From contig JAICKZ010000002.1 in assembly GCA_025927665.1 (NCBI GenBank), forward strand, positions 1 through 33,080: 33,080 nucleotides of DNA, in the 5' to 3' direction. This document shows, in pieces, positions 1-7,408 of this stretch. Every line of letters begins with the position of its first letter. Within the stretch, counting starts at the first letter, position 1. The notes below the pieces were generated by a model. The model worked only from the letters and a program-made list of their open reading frames with translations, was not told where the DNA came from and searched no databases. Made by a program: the position numbers and the translations under genes. This DNA comes from Steroidobacteraceae bacterium (GTDB taxonomy: Bacteria > Pseudomonadota > Gammaproteobacteria > Steroidobacterales > Steroidobacteraceae).

Positions 1-208
1 GAGGAATAACCAGCTTACGAATTCTGGTGAGCGTTGTGGCGTCGCGAATTATTTTTCCATTTGGTCTTAGATAGCGAAAACCAGATTTGCTTCGAACACG
101 TCGAAAACCTGGATGCTCATCGGAAACATAAATAAGTCCTGAACCTAGCCTTTTTCTGGTTGATTGAACTCTTGATGATTGAGCCTTTGTTGATTTAGCT
201 GCCGACAT
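1..208 (-). CDS. DNA topoisomerase IB, N-terminal fragment (cut by window edge)
   Basis: The minus strand from an ATG at 208 encodes 69 residues before the window ends. After a basic, Ser/Thr-rich leader of about 20 residues comes a segment with GLIYVSDEHPGFRRVRS, GFRYLRPNGK and IRDATTLTRIRKLVIP. This is the N-terminal signature of bacterial poxvirus-type (type IB) topoisomerases, which relax supercoils through a 3'-phosphotyrosine intermediate. The catalytic Arg/His/Tyr residues would lie outside the window, so activity cannot be judged. The start lies 14 nt downstream of the stop of the DUF6763-like gene on the same strand, so the two may be co-transcribed. The family call is by recognised motif; the remainder of the gene is unseen. 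Confidence 0.82.
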   Translation of the reverse strand, partial: MSAAKSTKAQSSRVQSTRKRLGSGLIYVSDEHPGFRRVRSKSGFRYLRPNGKIIRDATTLTRIRKLVIP

Positions 209-222
209 CCGTGATGACAGGT

Positions 223-588
223 TCACTCGCGCGAGTTCGAAAGCGGTTGTTCCACGCTCTCGTCCAGGTCGTCTTCATCGATAGAATTAATACGTTCATC
301 ATTTGAAACGCGTAACGATCCAATGTCTGTAGACTCAAGATCAACTGGGTCGCCACCATCTGCTTCATCGGGAAGCGGAACATTGTCGAAAGACGCAGTG
401 GCGTCTTCGGGTTGTTCGGCAAGTTCAAGGCTAATGGTTGACCATTCGTCCGCATCGATCTCATCAAGTGTACCGTCTTCATTTTGAATTTCGATCACGC
501 CATCGCCATCATCAATGTCGATAATTTCAAACATAAAACCATCAGGTCGAAGGTACCATTGACCTGTGGTTGGAGTTAATTCATTCAT
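223..588 (-). CDS. Small acidic DUF6763-like protein
   Basis: This encodes 121 residues starting MNELTPTTGQWYLRPDG. The N-terminal block (GQWYLRPDGFMFEIIDID, then IEIQNEDGTLDEIDADEW) resembles the DUF6763 family of small gammaproteobacterial proteins of unknown function, which have an SH3-like beta-rich start. The C-terminal half is low-complexity and very acidic (many Asp/Glu, for example SIDEDDLDESVEQ) and is probably disordered. An in-frame ATG further upstream (717) would add 43 residues that do not resemble the family. The ATG at 588 has a GGA about 7 nt upstream and fits the family start. It precedes the topoisomerase IB gene by 14 nt. No function is known; cytoplasmic location is inferred from the lack of signal or membrane segments. 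Confidence 0.72.
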   Translation of the reverse strand: MNELTPTTGQWYLRPDGFMFEIIDIDDGDGVIEIQNEDGTLDEIDADEWSTISLELAEQPEDATASFDNVPLPDEADGGDPVDLESTDIGSLRVSNDERINSIDEDDLDESVEQPLSNSRE

Positions 589-724
589 TGCAATATCCAG
601 CTTGTAACGATAATTCAATGTGCGATATATAATTCCGCCACGAAAGGAGCAATGTTCCCGTAAAGCTGTCGGAGAAATCGGACTATTTGAATTTCGGATG
701 CTTGCGTCGATACGCAACGAGATG

Positions 725-747
725 CGCTATAGTTCTGTTCGCTATAG
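725..747. repeat. Direct repeat CGCTATAG x2 in a divergent promoter region
   Basis: CGCTATAG occurs at 725-732 and again at 740-747, a 15-bp period, in the gap between the divergently read DUF6763-like gene (start 588) and the amine oxidase gene (start 786). The CTATAG core is itself palindromic. The copies could be a pair of regulator half-sites or -10-like elements. No function is shown. Related GCTATA-containing sequence recurs around the GIY-YIG gene. Confidence 0.45.
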
Positions 748-785
748 ATTTGCTTAATAAGTTTTGTAACTAAAGAAGTACATGC

Positions 786-2105
786 ATGTCTAACTTCGAT
801 GTCATCGTAATCGGCGCGGGTGCCGCAGGTTTGTCCGCAGCGGCTTCACTTGCACGTAGTGGCAAATCCATCTGTATATTGGAAGCACGCTCTCGAATCG
901 GCGGGCGAATCTTTACTCACCACAAAGCCGACCTACCCGTACCGATTGAACTGGGAGCAGAGCTGGTGCATGGTCGTTCATCAATCACATCAACTTGGGT
1001 ACAACGAGCAAACTCGGTACTGATCGATATGCCGCAACAGCATTGGCGAATGAAATCAGGACGATTGCAAACCGGTGACACTCTATTTGAAGAAATGCAA
1101 CATGCACTCGCGCGTCTACGACGACCTAAAAAAGATATTCCTTTTATAGATTTTTTGACCAGATCAAGTGACAAGCTTTCTCCTGCAATACGGCAGCTCG
1201 CCCGTACGCTAGCGGAAGGCTTCGATGCCGCGGACGTGACTCGCGTGAGCACATTGCAAATCCTCGAAGAATGGAGTAGCTCTGCATCCGCCAACGCACC
1301 AACCTTTCGTCCCTCGGGTGGATACGGCACATTGATCGATTACATCGCTCAGTCGCTTGATCCAAAGCACGTTCAGTTATCGCTTAACACGGTGGTACAT
1401 GAAGTGAAGTGGCAACGAGGCCGCGTAACGGTGACTGCGATGAGAAATGGTAAAGCTTTCATCGCAACTGCACCGAAGGCAGTGATTGCTTTACCACTTA
1501 GCATACTGCAAGCCTCGACTCATGCATTAAATAAAACTTCAAACGCAGTATTGTTTTCGCCAACGTTATCCACCAAAGCAGCGGCGCTTGCTCAATTGGC
1601 AGTGGGCCCAGTCATCAAAGTCGCTATGCACTTTCGTCACGCCTTTTGGGAAGAAATAGATGGTGGTCGTTACAACGATGCGGCTTTCTTTATGTGTCCC
1701 GGCAACGCATTTCCTACGATGTGGACCGCTTTACCGGCGCGTGCACCTTTGCTGATCGCTTGGGCAGGCGGTCCCGCCGCGGCTCGCTTGTCAGATCAAA
1801 ACGAAGAAACGATTGTGCAAGCAGCGCTCACGAGCGTACAAACACTATTCCCCAAGCACTCTTCGCTTCATCATGATTTACAAAGCGCTCATCTTCACAA
1901 TTGGCAGACTGATTGTTTCGCTCGTGGTGCTTACAGCTATGTTATTGCAGGCGGCTCAATGGCACGCAAGCAATTAGCTAAGCCACTTGTCAACACGTTG
2001 TTCTTCGCAGGTGAAGCGACGGATACCAGTGGTGAAGCCGCAACGGTTGCGGGCGCATTAAACAGCGGTGAACGTGTCGCGCAACAAATCATTGCTACTT
2101 GTTAG
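786..2105 (+). CDS. FAD-dependent amine oxidase (flavin monoamine oxidase family)
   Basis: This encodes 439 residues, close to the normal size for the family. The N-terminus carries the dinucleotide-binding Rossmann motif (VIVIGAGAAGLSAAASLA, residues about 6-23), then an acidic ribose-binding Glu and the GG motif (EARSRIGGRI). The C-terminus has the FAD-contacting block FFAGEATD...TVAGAL near residue 410. These features mark an amine oxidase that removes hydride from an amine C-N bond, producing imine/aldehyde, ammonia and H2O2. There is no signal peptide, so it is probably cytoplasmic. The start ATG has AAGAAG about 8 nt upstream. It stands alone on the plus strand, with the GIY-YIG gene 74 nt downstream. 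The substrate (polyamine, aromatic amine or other) cannot be told from sequence. Confidence 0.88.
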   Translation: MSNFDVIVIGAGAAGLSAAASLARSGKSICILEARSRIGGRIFTHHKADLPVPIELGAELVHGRSSITSTWVQRANSVLIDMPQQHWRMKSGRLQTGDTLFEEMQHALARLRRPKKDIPFIDFLTRSSDKLSPAIRQLARTLAEGFDAADVTRVSTLQILEEWSSSASANAPTFRPSGGYGTLIDYIAQSLDPKHVQLSLNTVVHEVKWQRGRVTVTAMRNGKAFIATAPKAVIALPLSILQASTHALNKTSNAVLFSPTLSTKAAALAQLAVGPVIKVAMHFRHAFWEEIDGGRYNDAAFFMCPGNAFPTMWTALPARAPLLIAWAGGPAAARLSDQNEETIVQAALTSVQTLFPKHSSLHHDLQSAHLHNWQTDCFARGAYSYVIAGGSMARKQLAKPLVNTLFFAGEATDTSGEAATVAGALNSGERVAQQIIATC

Positions 2106-2123
2106 AGAGAGTTTATGACAGTC

Positions 2124-2163
2124 ATGCCACTGCTATATGTATAGTTCGATAGAAATCGTTTAC
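2124..2163 (+). repeat. Imperfect direct repeat, copy A (upstream of the GIY-YIG gene)
   Basis: This copy contains ATGCC, ACTGCTATA, AGTTCGAT, AAATC and TTTAC in that order. The same blocks in the same order recur at 2631-2672 just after the GIY-YIG gene. The copies differ by a 4-nt insertion after ATGCC, a divergent 5-nt block, a 2-nt gap and one substitution. TGCTATAT could also act as an extended -10 element. Confidence 0.5.
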
Positions 2164-2179
2164 GTTAATTAGTCGCCAT

Positions 2180-2620
2180 ATGATGATGACATCAAAAGCA
2201 CAGCTCACACGGCACATTCGCAATCGCCTCCCTTATCTGGTGATTGATGACTCCAATGTGGAACCGATAGAGGTTGCAATCTATACCCTATCAGACCCGC
2301 GCGATCTTCGGCAAGTGCGCTATGTTGGGCAAACAATTTGCCCAAACCGACGTTATTTGCAACATGTCGGACGTGCACAACTATGGCTTCCTGATGAAAT
2401 TCCTTGGTGGATTAAGTCGCCCAAGATGCGACCTTTGTATGAATGGATTAGAGATCTCTATCGCGATGAATATCGCTTGCCGGTGATGATGGTCGTGTCA
2501 TGGACGCAACGTAGGAATGTCTTGCAAGAAGAACAACGATATATACAAGAATATTTGTCAGCGCAGCTACCACTTCTGAATCGCGAAGGCAGCACGCAAC
2601 GATTCATTGCTGATCATTAA
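2180..2620 (+). CDS. GIY-YIG nuclease-like domain protein
   Basis: This encodes 146 residues. The central part has the two short motifs of the GIY-YIG fold in degenerate form: AIYTLSDP for GIY and VRYVGQT for YIG, spaced as in the family. They are followed by a basic helix with the expected Arg (CPNRRYLQHV). A C-terminal EEQRYIQEYL...LLNRE stretch supplies the usual Glu and Asn. It is essentially a stand-alone domain with no DNA-binding extension or UvrC/homing-endonuclease modules. Members cleave DNA or RNA with a divalent metal; whether this one is active is unknown. Three in-frame ATGs are tandem (2180, 2183, 2186 region), so the exact start is uncertain by a few codons. Imperfect direct repeats flank the gene. 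It is convergent with the glycosyltransferase gene. Confidence 0.7.
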   Translation: MMMTSKAQLTRHIRNRLPYLVIDDSNVEPIEVAIYTLSDPRDLRQVRYVGQTICPNRRYLQHVGRAQLWLPDEIPWWIKSPKMRPLYEWIRDLYRDEYRLPVMMVVSWTQRRNVLQEEQRYIQEYLSAQLPLLNREGSTQRFIADH

Positions 2621-2630
2621 ATAGAATATT

Positions 2631-2672
2631 ATGCCGATCACTGCTATAGGCTGAGTTCGATAAATCATTTAC
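2631..2672 (+). repeat. Imperfect direct repeat, copy B (downstream of the GIY-YIG gene)
   Basis: This is the second copy of the repeat described at 2124-2163, starting 11 nt after the GIY-YIG stop codon. Shared blocks are ATGCC, ACTGCTATA, AGTTCGAT, AAATC and TTTAC. It lies in the 87-nt gap between two convergent genes, where a promoter would not be expected, so a repeat explanation is somewhat favoured over a shared promoter. Confidence 0.5.
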
Positions 2673-2707
2673 TGTTCAGTTGTTGTATTGATATTCATGT
2701 CGAAAAC

Positions 2708-3916
2708 TCATACACGAAATCGTTGAAGTGCTCGCGCGGCAATGTATGCACCATCGTCACTTATTTTGTTTGAAAGCAACTTGGCATTCTCTGCAATTTT
2801 GGATTGCAGTGCGTGATGTAGTGCATTGCAGAGTGAATCACAGGTCAGCTCATTGGATGCATGTACAACTCCAATACCGAGGTCGTGTACTCGTCGAGCC
2901 CAGTAGTGTTGATCGTAGAACTGCGGGATGACGACTTGAGGCATACCAGCCTTCGCAGCATTAGTCGTGGTACCGGCACCACCATGATGAACAACCGCTG
3001 CGACTCGTTTGAATAGTGCCTGCTGATTGACTTCACCAATACTTATACAATCTGGCAAATCATCAATCAATGCAAGCTCTGCCCAGCCTCGAGAGGTAAT
3101 GACCCGATATCCTAGGCTGCGTGCAGCATCGATTACAATACGATTGATATCTTGAGGTGCACGCATGCTACCAAATCCAAAATATATTGGTGATTCACCT
3201 GCTTGAAGAAATGTTTCCAACTCGTCGGATAATGGGCTTTGATCATCAAGAATCCACGCCCCTGTTTGAAATACCTGATCTTCCGTCTTCGGCCATGGCG
3301 CCAAATTAGCATCGGCTGCTAACCATGGACGAGAGGTGAGTACATAACTGCGTACATCGTCAATCGGTGTCAAACCCAATGCCATACGATGAGAATTAAG
3401 AAGATCGCGCCACATCAAATTCCAACGCTGCGCATCTCTATACCAAAGATCGCTGTAGTCAGATTGGGATGAGAAGGACGAATTATTCAATGCCGTCAGC
3501 ACAGGTGGCGCATGATATTTTGAAGGAACCACAATAGGGCAATAAGCAGTGAAAACGTACGGTACGCCAACTTTCTCTGCCACCGACGGCGCGGCAATTT
3601 GTAGTGCCGTTGCACCCACAATGACATCGCAGTTTCTTGCAGCTACAGTAAGTGTTTCAAACTGAGTGGCAATCGTATCTGCAATCATTGATTGTCGCTG
3701 CTCTGCCGTCAGTTTAATGAATGAATCAGTCCGTGCTGTCTGGCGAACTTCCGGCCCAATCGAAATGACCGATAGCTCGAAGCTCTCGATCCATTTGCGA
3801 AAATCTGGTGGCACACATAGTTGTACTTCTTCACCTAATGACTTTAGTGCTAAGCCTAAGGCCACCATTGGCTGAACGTCTCCCCTTGAGCCGATGGTTG
3901 ATAACAGTACTCGCAT
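2708..3916 (-). CDS. UDP-glycosyltransferase family protein (GT1/MGT type)
   Basis: This encodes 402 residues, typical for bacterial macrolide/sterol-type GT-B glycosyltransferases. The N-terminal Rossmann domain begins MRVLLSTIGSRGDVQPMVALGLAL, the GT28-like acceptor-domain start seen in sterol and glycopeptide glucosyltransferases. The C-terminal donor domain carries YFGFGSMRAP and the HGGAGTT motif (VVHHGGAGTTTNAAKAGMP, about residues 310-330), followed by PQFYDQHYWARRV, which normally holds the sugar-contacting Asp/Gln. It probably moves a hexose from a nucleotide sugar to a small lipophilic acceptor at the cytoplasmic face; donor and acceptor are unknown. The ATG at 3916 has GGAGAG about 5 nt upstream. 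It is monocistronic as far as can be seen. Confidence 0.85.
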   Translation of the reverse strand: MRVLLSTIGSRGDVQPMVALGLALKSLGEEVQLCVPPDFRKWIESFELSVISIGPEVRQTARTDSFIKLTAEQRQSMIADTIATQFETLTVAARNCDVIVGATALQIAAPSVAEKVGVPYVFTAYCPIVVPSKYHAPPVLTALNNSSFSSQSDYSDLWYRDAQRWNLMWRDLLNSHRMALGLTPIDDVRSYVLTSRPWLAADANLAPWPKTEDQVFQTGAWILDDQSPLSDELETFLQAGESPIYFGFGSMRAPQDINRIVIDAARSLGYRVITSRGWAELALIDDLPDCISIGEVNQQALFKRVAAVVHHGGAGTTTNAAKAGMPQVVIPQFYDQHYWARRVHDLGIGVVHASNELTCDSLCNALHHALQSKIAENAKLLSNKISDDGAYIAARALQRFRV

Positions 3917-4252
3917 TAATCTCTCCAGTTATTGAGTGGTCAAAACAGCAACCGGCTATATACAGAAAATACAGTTAACGCCGCCAGATGTTGTCACTTG
4001 GAAAGAGATTGATTAAACTACTAGCACCTTAAAGAAGAAGAAAAAATATATCTCCTTAAAGTTGGCACGGGAAGGCAATACCTAGAAACTCCAGACTCTT
4101 ATGATCATCTCTTCAGATGATCAATCTGTTGATTCATTGCGCAACTTTATTAAATACGGAATGAAGATTATTGTTGGACCTTTGCAAAATGCGCAATGAG
4201 TCGCGATGTGATGGCAGCAAGTGCTTGTCTTATGATGATCGAGATTGATTAA
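3917..4252. other. Intergenic region with a perfect 9-bp hairpin
   Basis: These 336 bp lie between the glycosyltransferase start and the HAD gene stop, both minus strand. The only clear structure is TGATCATCT-CTTC-AGATGATCA at 4102-4123: 9-bp arms and a 4-nt loop. No U-run follows on either strand, so it is not a canonical terminator. A purine-rich run (AAAGAAGAAGAAAAAA) sits near 4030. No ORF with a convincing ribosome site was found. Confidence 0.5.
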
Positions 4253-4915
4253 CTAAAACAATTTTGAAAAATCCAATTGTGCCAGATCACCAATACGTTC
4301 GACACTGACGTCAGCAGCGGGATAACGCGCGATATTGTTCGCATCCAATGCATAGTGTCCTTGGCGTGGAAAAATCGTTGTCAATCGATCACGCAAAGAT
4401 TCTTTCATGTTAGTCAGAATCCGTAACTTGTCATCGACCATCACATAGTGACGCGCTGGATAATGTTGCTGCATGTCGGCAAGCATGAGCTCTTTATGAA
4501 TATAAATAAGCACTCGCCCTTCTACTGCTTTCCATAAACCCGAGCGTTGAATTTTATGCGGCTGAAATACCACATCGCCATCCGACAGAATGACGGTATC
4601 TCCCCATTTACGACAATGCGCAAGCACTTGAAGCGCGTTCGCATACAAACGCTGATCGAACGGATAATTGATCAAGAACGTCGAAATTTCTAATAAACGT
4701 GTGTCACTCGGAACTTCCAATCGATAGCGTTGCAACGCTCCCAAGTAATCGACATAGCCTAACTCAGTACGAAGTTGTTCAAGGATTTGCCAGTATCGAT
4801 CGCGCGCTTCACTGCCGAATTGATTGTCAAGATAGGTACGCAGATCTGCTTGTACCTGATCGTTATCAAGCAGTGTGTTGTCACAATCGAAAAGAAATAC
4901 AACGTCGTTGGGCAT
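4253..4915 (-). CDS. HAD-superfamily hydrolase (phosphatase-like)
   Basis: This encodes 220 residues with all four HAD motifs. Motif I is FDCDNT (Asp10 nucleophile, Asp12 acid/base), motif II is VILSDGD, motif III is the Lys in PHKIQRSGL, and motif IV is MVDDK. An alpha-helical cap of about 80 residues follows motif I, as in subclass I phosphatases and dehalogenases. It should hydrolyse a small phosphorylated metabolite in the cytoplasm; the substrate is not evident. No strong Shine-Dalgarno sequence precedes the ATG at 4915, but the protein starts directly before motif I as usual. It lies 78 nt downstream of the class I aldolase gene on the same strand, so co-transcription with sugar-phosphate metabolism is plausible though a symmetric element intervenes. 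Confidence 0.82.
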   Translation of the reverse strand: MPNDVVFLFDCDNTLLDNDQVQADLRTYLDNQFGSEARDRYWQILEQLRTELGYVDYLGALQRYRLEVPSDTRLLEISTFLINYPFDQRLYANALQVLAHCRKWGDTVILSDGDVVFQPHKIQRSGLWKAVEGRVLIYIHKELMLADMQQHYPARHYVMVDDKLRILTNMKESLRDRLTTIFPRQGHYALDANNIARYPAADVSVERIGDLAQLDFSKLF

Positions 4916-4974
4916 GGTCGAAATATAATTTGAGATTATTGATATATCGGATCATACCAGACACATCTCATATC

Positions 4975-4992
4975 TACTTCAATGTTGAAGTA
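4975..4992. repeat. Inverted repeat just after the aldolase stop codon
   Basis: TACTTCAA-TG-TTGAAGTA is a perfect 8-bp inverted repeat beginning 2 nt beyond the aldolase TAG. As RNA it would fold as a 7-bp stem with a 4-nt loop. The minus-strand sequence after it (GATATGAGATG) has no U-tract. It may be a 3'-end stabilising hairpin or an operator for the HAD gene rather than an intrinsic terminator. Confidence 0.45.
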
Positions 4993-4993
4993 T

Positions 4994-6010
4994 CTATTCA
5001 AGCGCTGGAGTGTATTCACCACGATTCGCTGCCCGATTACATGTTGCACGATGCGCAAGTGCTTGCTGAGCCGCAAGTGCTTTGGAAGTTTGATTTCGCC
5101 AAATCTCCAATGCCGGTTGCTGAATGGCACGAGCAAAAGAAAAAGTAATTGTCCAGGGTAATCGTGATTTAAATTTCACATGCATGGCATTAAGACGAGC
5201 TGAAGCTGCTTCACTGGACTGACCACCAGACAAAAATGCGATTCCCGGTACTGCCGCAGGGACAGATCGCAACAAACAATTGATCGTAGCCTCGGCTACT
5301 TCATCTTCACTCGTTGGTTTGGCGCAAGCCAATCCAGGAAGAACCATATTAGGTTTTAAAAGCATAGCCTCCAACACAACTCTTTGTAGGTAAAGTTGTT
5401 TGAAAACAGTACGCAACATTTTTTCGGTTACTTCACTGCATTGCTCGATGGTATGCGCACCTTCCATCAACACCTCTGGCTCAACAATGGGGACGAGTCC
5501 GGCTTCCTGACAAAGCACAGCATAACGTGCCAACGCCTGCGCATTCGCTTCAATGCACCCCTGGGTTGGAATACCTTCACCGATAATGATCACCGCACGC
5601 CACTTTGCGAAACGTGCGCCCAGTGCAACATACTCATTGAGTCGATCACGCAAACCATCAAGACCTGCGGTAATTTTCTCACCATTATGATGCGCTAACT
5701 CTTCGGTGCCCTTGTCCACTTTGATACCGGGAATGATGCCCACATCGTTGAGAACTTTGAGAAACGAAGTGCCATCAGCAGTATGCTGACGAATCGTTTC
5801 ATCATAGAGTATTACACCACTGATGCTTTCATTCAGATTTGGCGTGGTAATGATTAATTCGCGATAGGCGCGTCGGGCGTCGATGGTTTGCGGAATTCCT
5901 AGATTGGCGAAGCGTTTGTTGCACGTTGCAACACTTTCATCCATAGCCAACAGGCCTTTGTCATGAGCGAGTAATGATTTGATGGTGTTTAACAGCTGTT
6001 GCATATTCAT
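4994..6010 (-). CDS. Class I fructose-bisphosphate aldolase
   Basis: This encodes 338 residues from the ATG at 6010, matching animal/plant-type class I aldolases. Landmarks are KGLLAMDES near residue 18, LNDVGIIPGIKVDKG at about 88-101, and LLKPNMVLPG with the Schiff-base lysine (Lys219). ECSE-like cleavage-loop features are replaced by QGCIEANAQALARYA. It reversibly splits fructose-1,6-bisphosphate to dihydroxyacetone phosphate and glyceraldehyde-3-phosphate without metal. A TTG seven codons upstream is also in frame, but the ATG is preferred and fits the family N-terminus (MQQLLNTIKSLLAHDKG). The gene is upstream of the HAD phosphatase and divergent from the cation transporter. It supports a link to sugar-phosphate turnover, as does the phosphoketolase pair nearby. 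Confidence 0.92.
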   Translation of the reverse strand: MNMQQLLNTIKSLLAHDKGLLAMDESVATCNKRFANLGIPQTIDARRAYRELIITTPNLNESISGVILYDETIRQHTADGTSFLKVLNDVGIIPGIKVDKGTEELAHHNGEKITAGLDGLRDRLNEYVALGARFAKWRAVIIIGEGIPTQGCIEANAQALARYAVLCQEAGLVPIVEPEVLMEGAHTIEQCSEVTEKMLRTVFKQLYLQRVVLEAMLLKPNMVLPGLACAKPTSEDEVAEATINCLLRSVPAAVPGIAFLSGGQSSEAASARLNAMHVKFKSRLPWTITFSFARAIQQPALEIWRNQTSKALAAQQALAHRATCNRAANRGEYTPALE

Positions 6011-6375
6011 TGCTATCAAATCTCGTTGCAAGAAGTATCATTTTGGATCTGCAAATTACTCATATCGAATAAGTTGAGATCGAGGTTAGTCGTCGCAAAG
6101 ACGCCTTCATCAAAAAATTAACTTACATTGCCTTACGCATCAGTTAGGTGGCCCACAGATAAGCGTCAAAGCCATTTGTATGGTAACACTTATTTTAAAA
6201 TCACGCGGTACGGGACGGCGAGATGGCGTAAACAACTGTCGGTAACTCAGTAGCGAGATGGATCGTTTGACTGACAGCTGACTCATTGATCTTTGAGGCA
6301 ATCAATAATCTTTCATTGCTTTACACTGAACCTCAATATTGTAATGCTTTGATACTGTTCGCGTAGAGAGGGTTC
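6011..6375. promoter_or_regulatory. Divergent promoter region, aldolase and cation transporter
   Basis: About 365 bp separate the two divergent starts, so both promoters should lie here. A weak plus-strand candidate for the transporter is TTTACA then 16 nt then TAATGC around 6320-6350, just before the GAGAGGG ribosome site. No clear operator palindrome or leader RNA was recognised, and no small ORF was convincing. Confidence 0.3.
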
Positions 6376-7341
6376 ATGAAGCCGATGAGTTCCAGTAAGC
6401 TGGTTGTCTATGCTGCGTTAATCGGCAATATATTGGTCGCACTCACCAAATTTGTCGCAGCTGCAATGACTGGCAGTTCTGCCATGCTTAGCGAAGGCGT
6501 GCATTCTCTCGTTGATACCATTAATGAATTTCTATTGCTGTATGGTTTGAAGCGTGCTGACAAACGTCCTGATGCGACTCATCCGTTCGGTTACGGTCGT
6601 GAATTATATTTTTGGAGTTTTATTGTTGCTCTATTAGTATTGGCACTCGGTGCTGGCGTATCCTTTTATGAAGGTATCACTCATATTCAACATCCAGAAC
6701 CGATCGCGTACCCCAACATAAATTATTTTGTGCTTGCTGTTTCATTTGTATTTGAGATCGCTTCTTGGTGGATAAGTCTGAAAACATTCCGCACCACCAA
6801 AGGTACATTGAGTTACTTTCAAGCTTTTCGTCAGAGCAAAGACCCCAGTGTTTTTGTGGTGCTGTTTGAAGACACCGCTGCTTTACTTGGCTTGTTGATT
6901 GCGATGTCTGGGGTCGTTGCGGTTCAGATATTTAATATGCCCAAGCTTGACGGCGTCGCATCAATTGCCATTAGTATGGTATTGATTATTTGCTCAATAC
7001 TGCTGGTCCGTGAAACCAAAGAACTATTGATAGGCGAAACGGCAAAGCCACATGTGCGCGAATCAATTTTACGCATTGCCAAGAATGATCCTGGAATCTC
7101 CAATGTCAACGGTATATTGACGGTACAAATGGGACCACGACAAGTGATCGCAGCGCTCAGTGCAGAATTCCATGACGACTTGACGACGACGCAGATTGAG
7201 CAATGTGTTAGCCGTATTGAAGCGGGAGTCAAACTTGCGGATCTGAATGTCGTTACTTTGTTCGTCAAACCACAAAGTGCTGAAGCATGGCAACATAGAA
7301 TTTCACCTTTGGCGGCGCAACAAGACGATGCCCCTATATAA
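6376..7341 (+). CDS. Cation diffusion facilitator transporter (ZnT9-like subgroup)
   Basis: This encodes 321 residues: six predicted membrane segments followed by a cytoplasmic domain of about 90 residues. Segment 2 carries the metal-site pattern HxxxD (His43, Asp47 in EGVHSLVDT), followed by the conserved loop HPFGYGRELYFW. Segment 5 has FEDTAALLG (Glu165-Asp166), not the HxxxD of FieF/YiiP-type zinc exporters. That resembles the SLC30A9/ZnT9-like branch. The family exchanges Zn2+ or other divalent cations for protons across the inner membrane; specificity here is uncertain because of the altered second site. The ATG at 6376 has GAGAGGG about 6 nt upstream. It is convergent with the following membrane-protein gene. 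Confidence 0.88.
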   Translation: MKPMSSSKLVVYAALIGNILVALTKFVAAAMTGSSAMLSEGVHSLVDTINEFLLLYGLKRADKRPDATHPFGYGRELYFWSFIVALLVLALGAGVSFYEGITHIQHPEPIAYPNINYFVLAVSFVFEIASWWISLKTFRTTKGTLSYFQAFRQSKDPSVFVVLFEDTAALLGLLIAMSGVVAVQIFNMPKLDGVASIAISMVLIICSILLVRETKELLIGETAKPHVRESILRIAKNDPGISNVNGILTVQMGPRQVIAALSAEFHDDLTTTQIEQCVSRIEAGVKLADLNVVTLFVKPQSAEAWQHRISPLAAQQDDAPI

Positions 7342-7408
7342 TATTAAAGTAACAAGCATTCATGGCCGAACAACATAAACCAGCTGGGAATATCGATATC
7401 AATATCGA

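Noticed and set aside
917..1330. 137-codon minus-strand frame antisense to the amine oxidase
   Set aside because: It is a shadow of a well-supported gene and has no recognisable protein family.
2106..2707. GIY-YIG gene as a homing endonuclease inside an intron or a mobile element
   Set aside because: No interrupted gene, intron structure or transposase is visible; only the flanking repeats hint at insertion.
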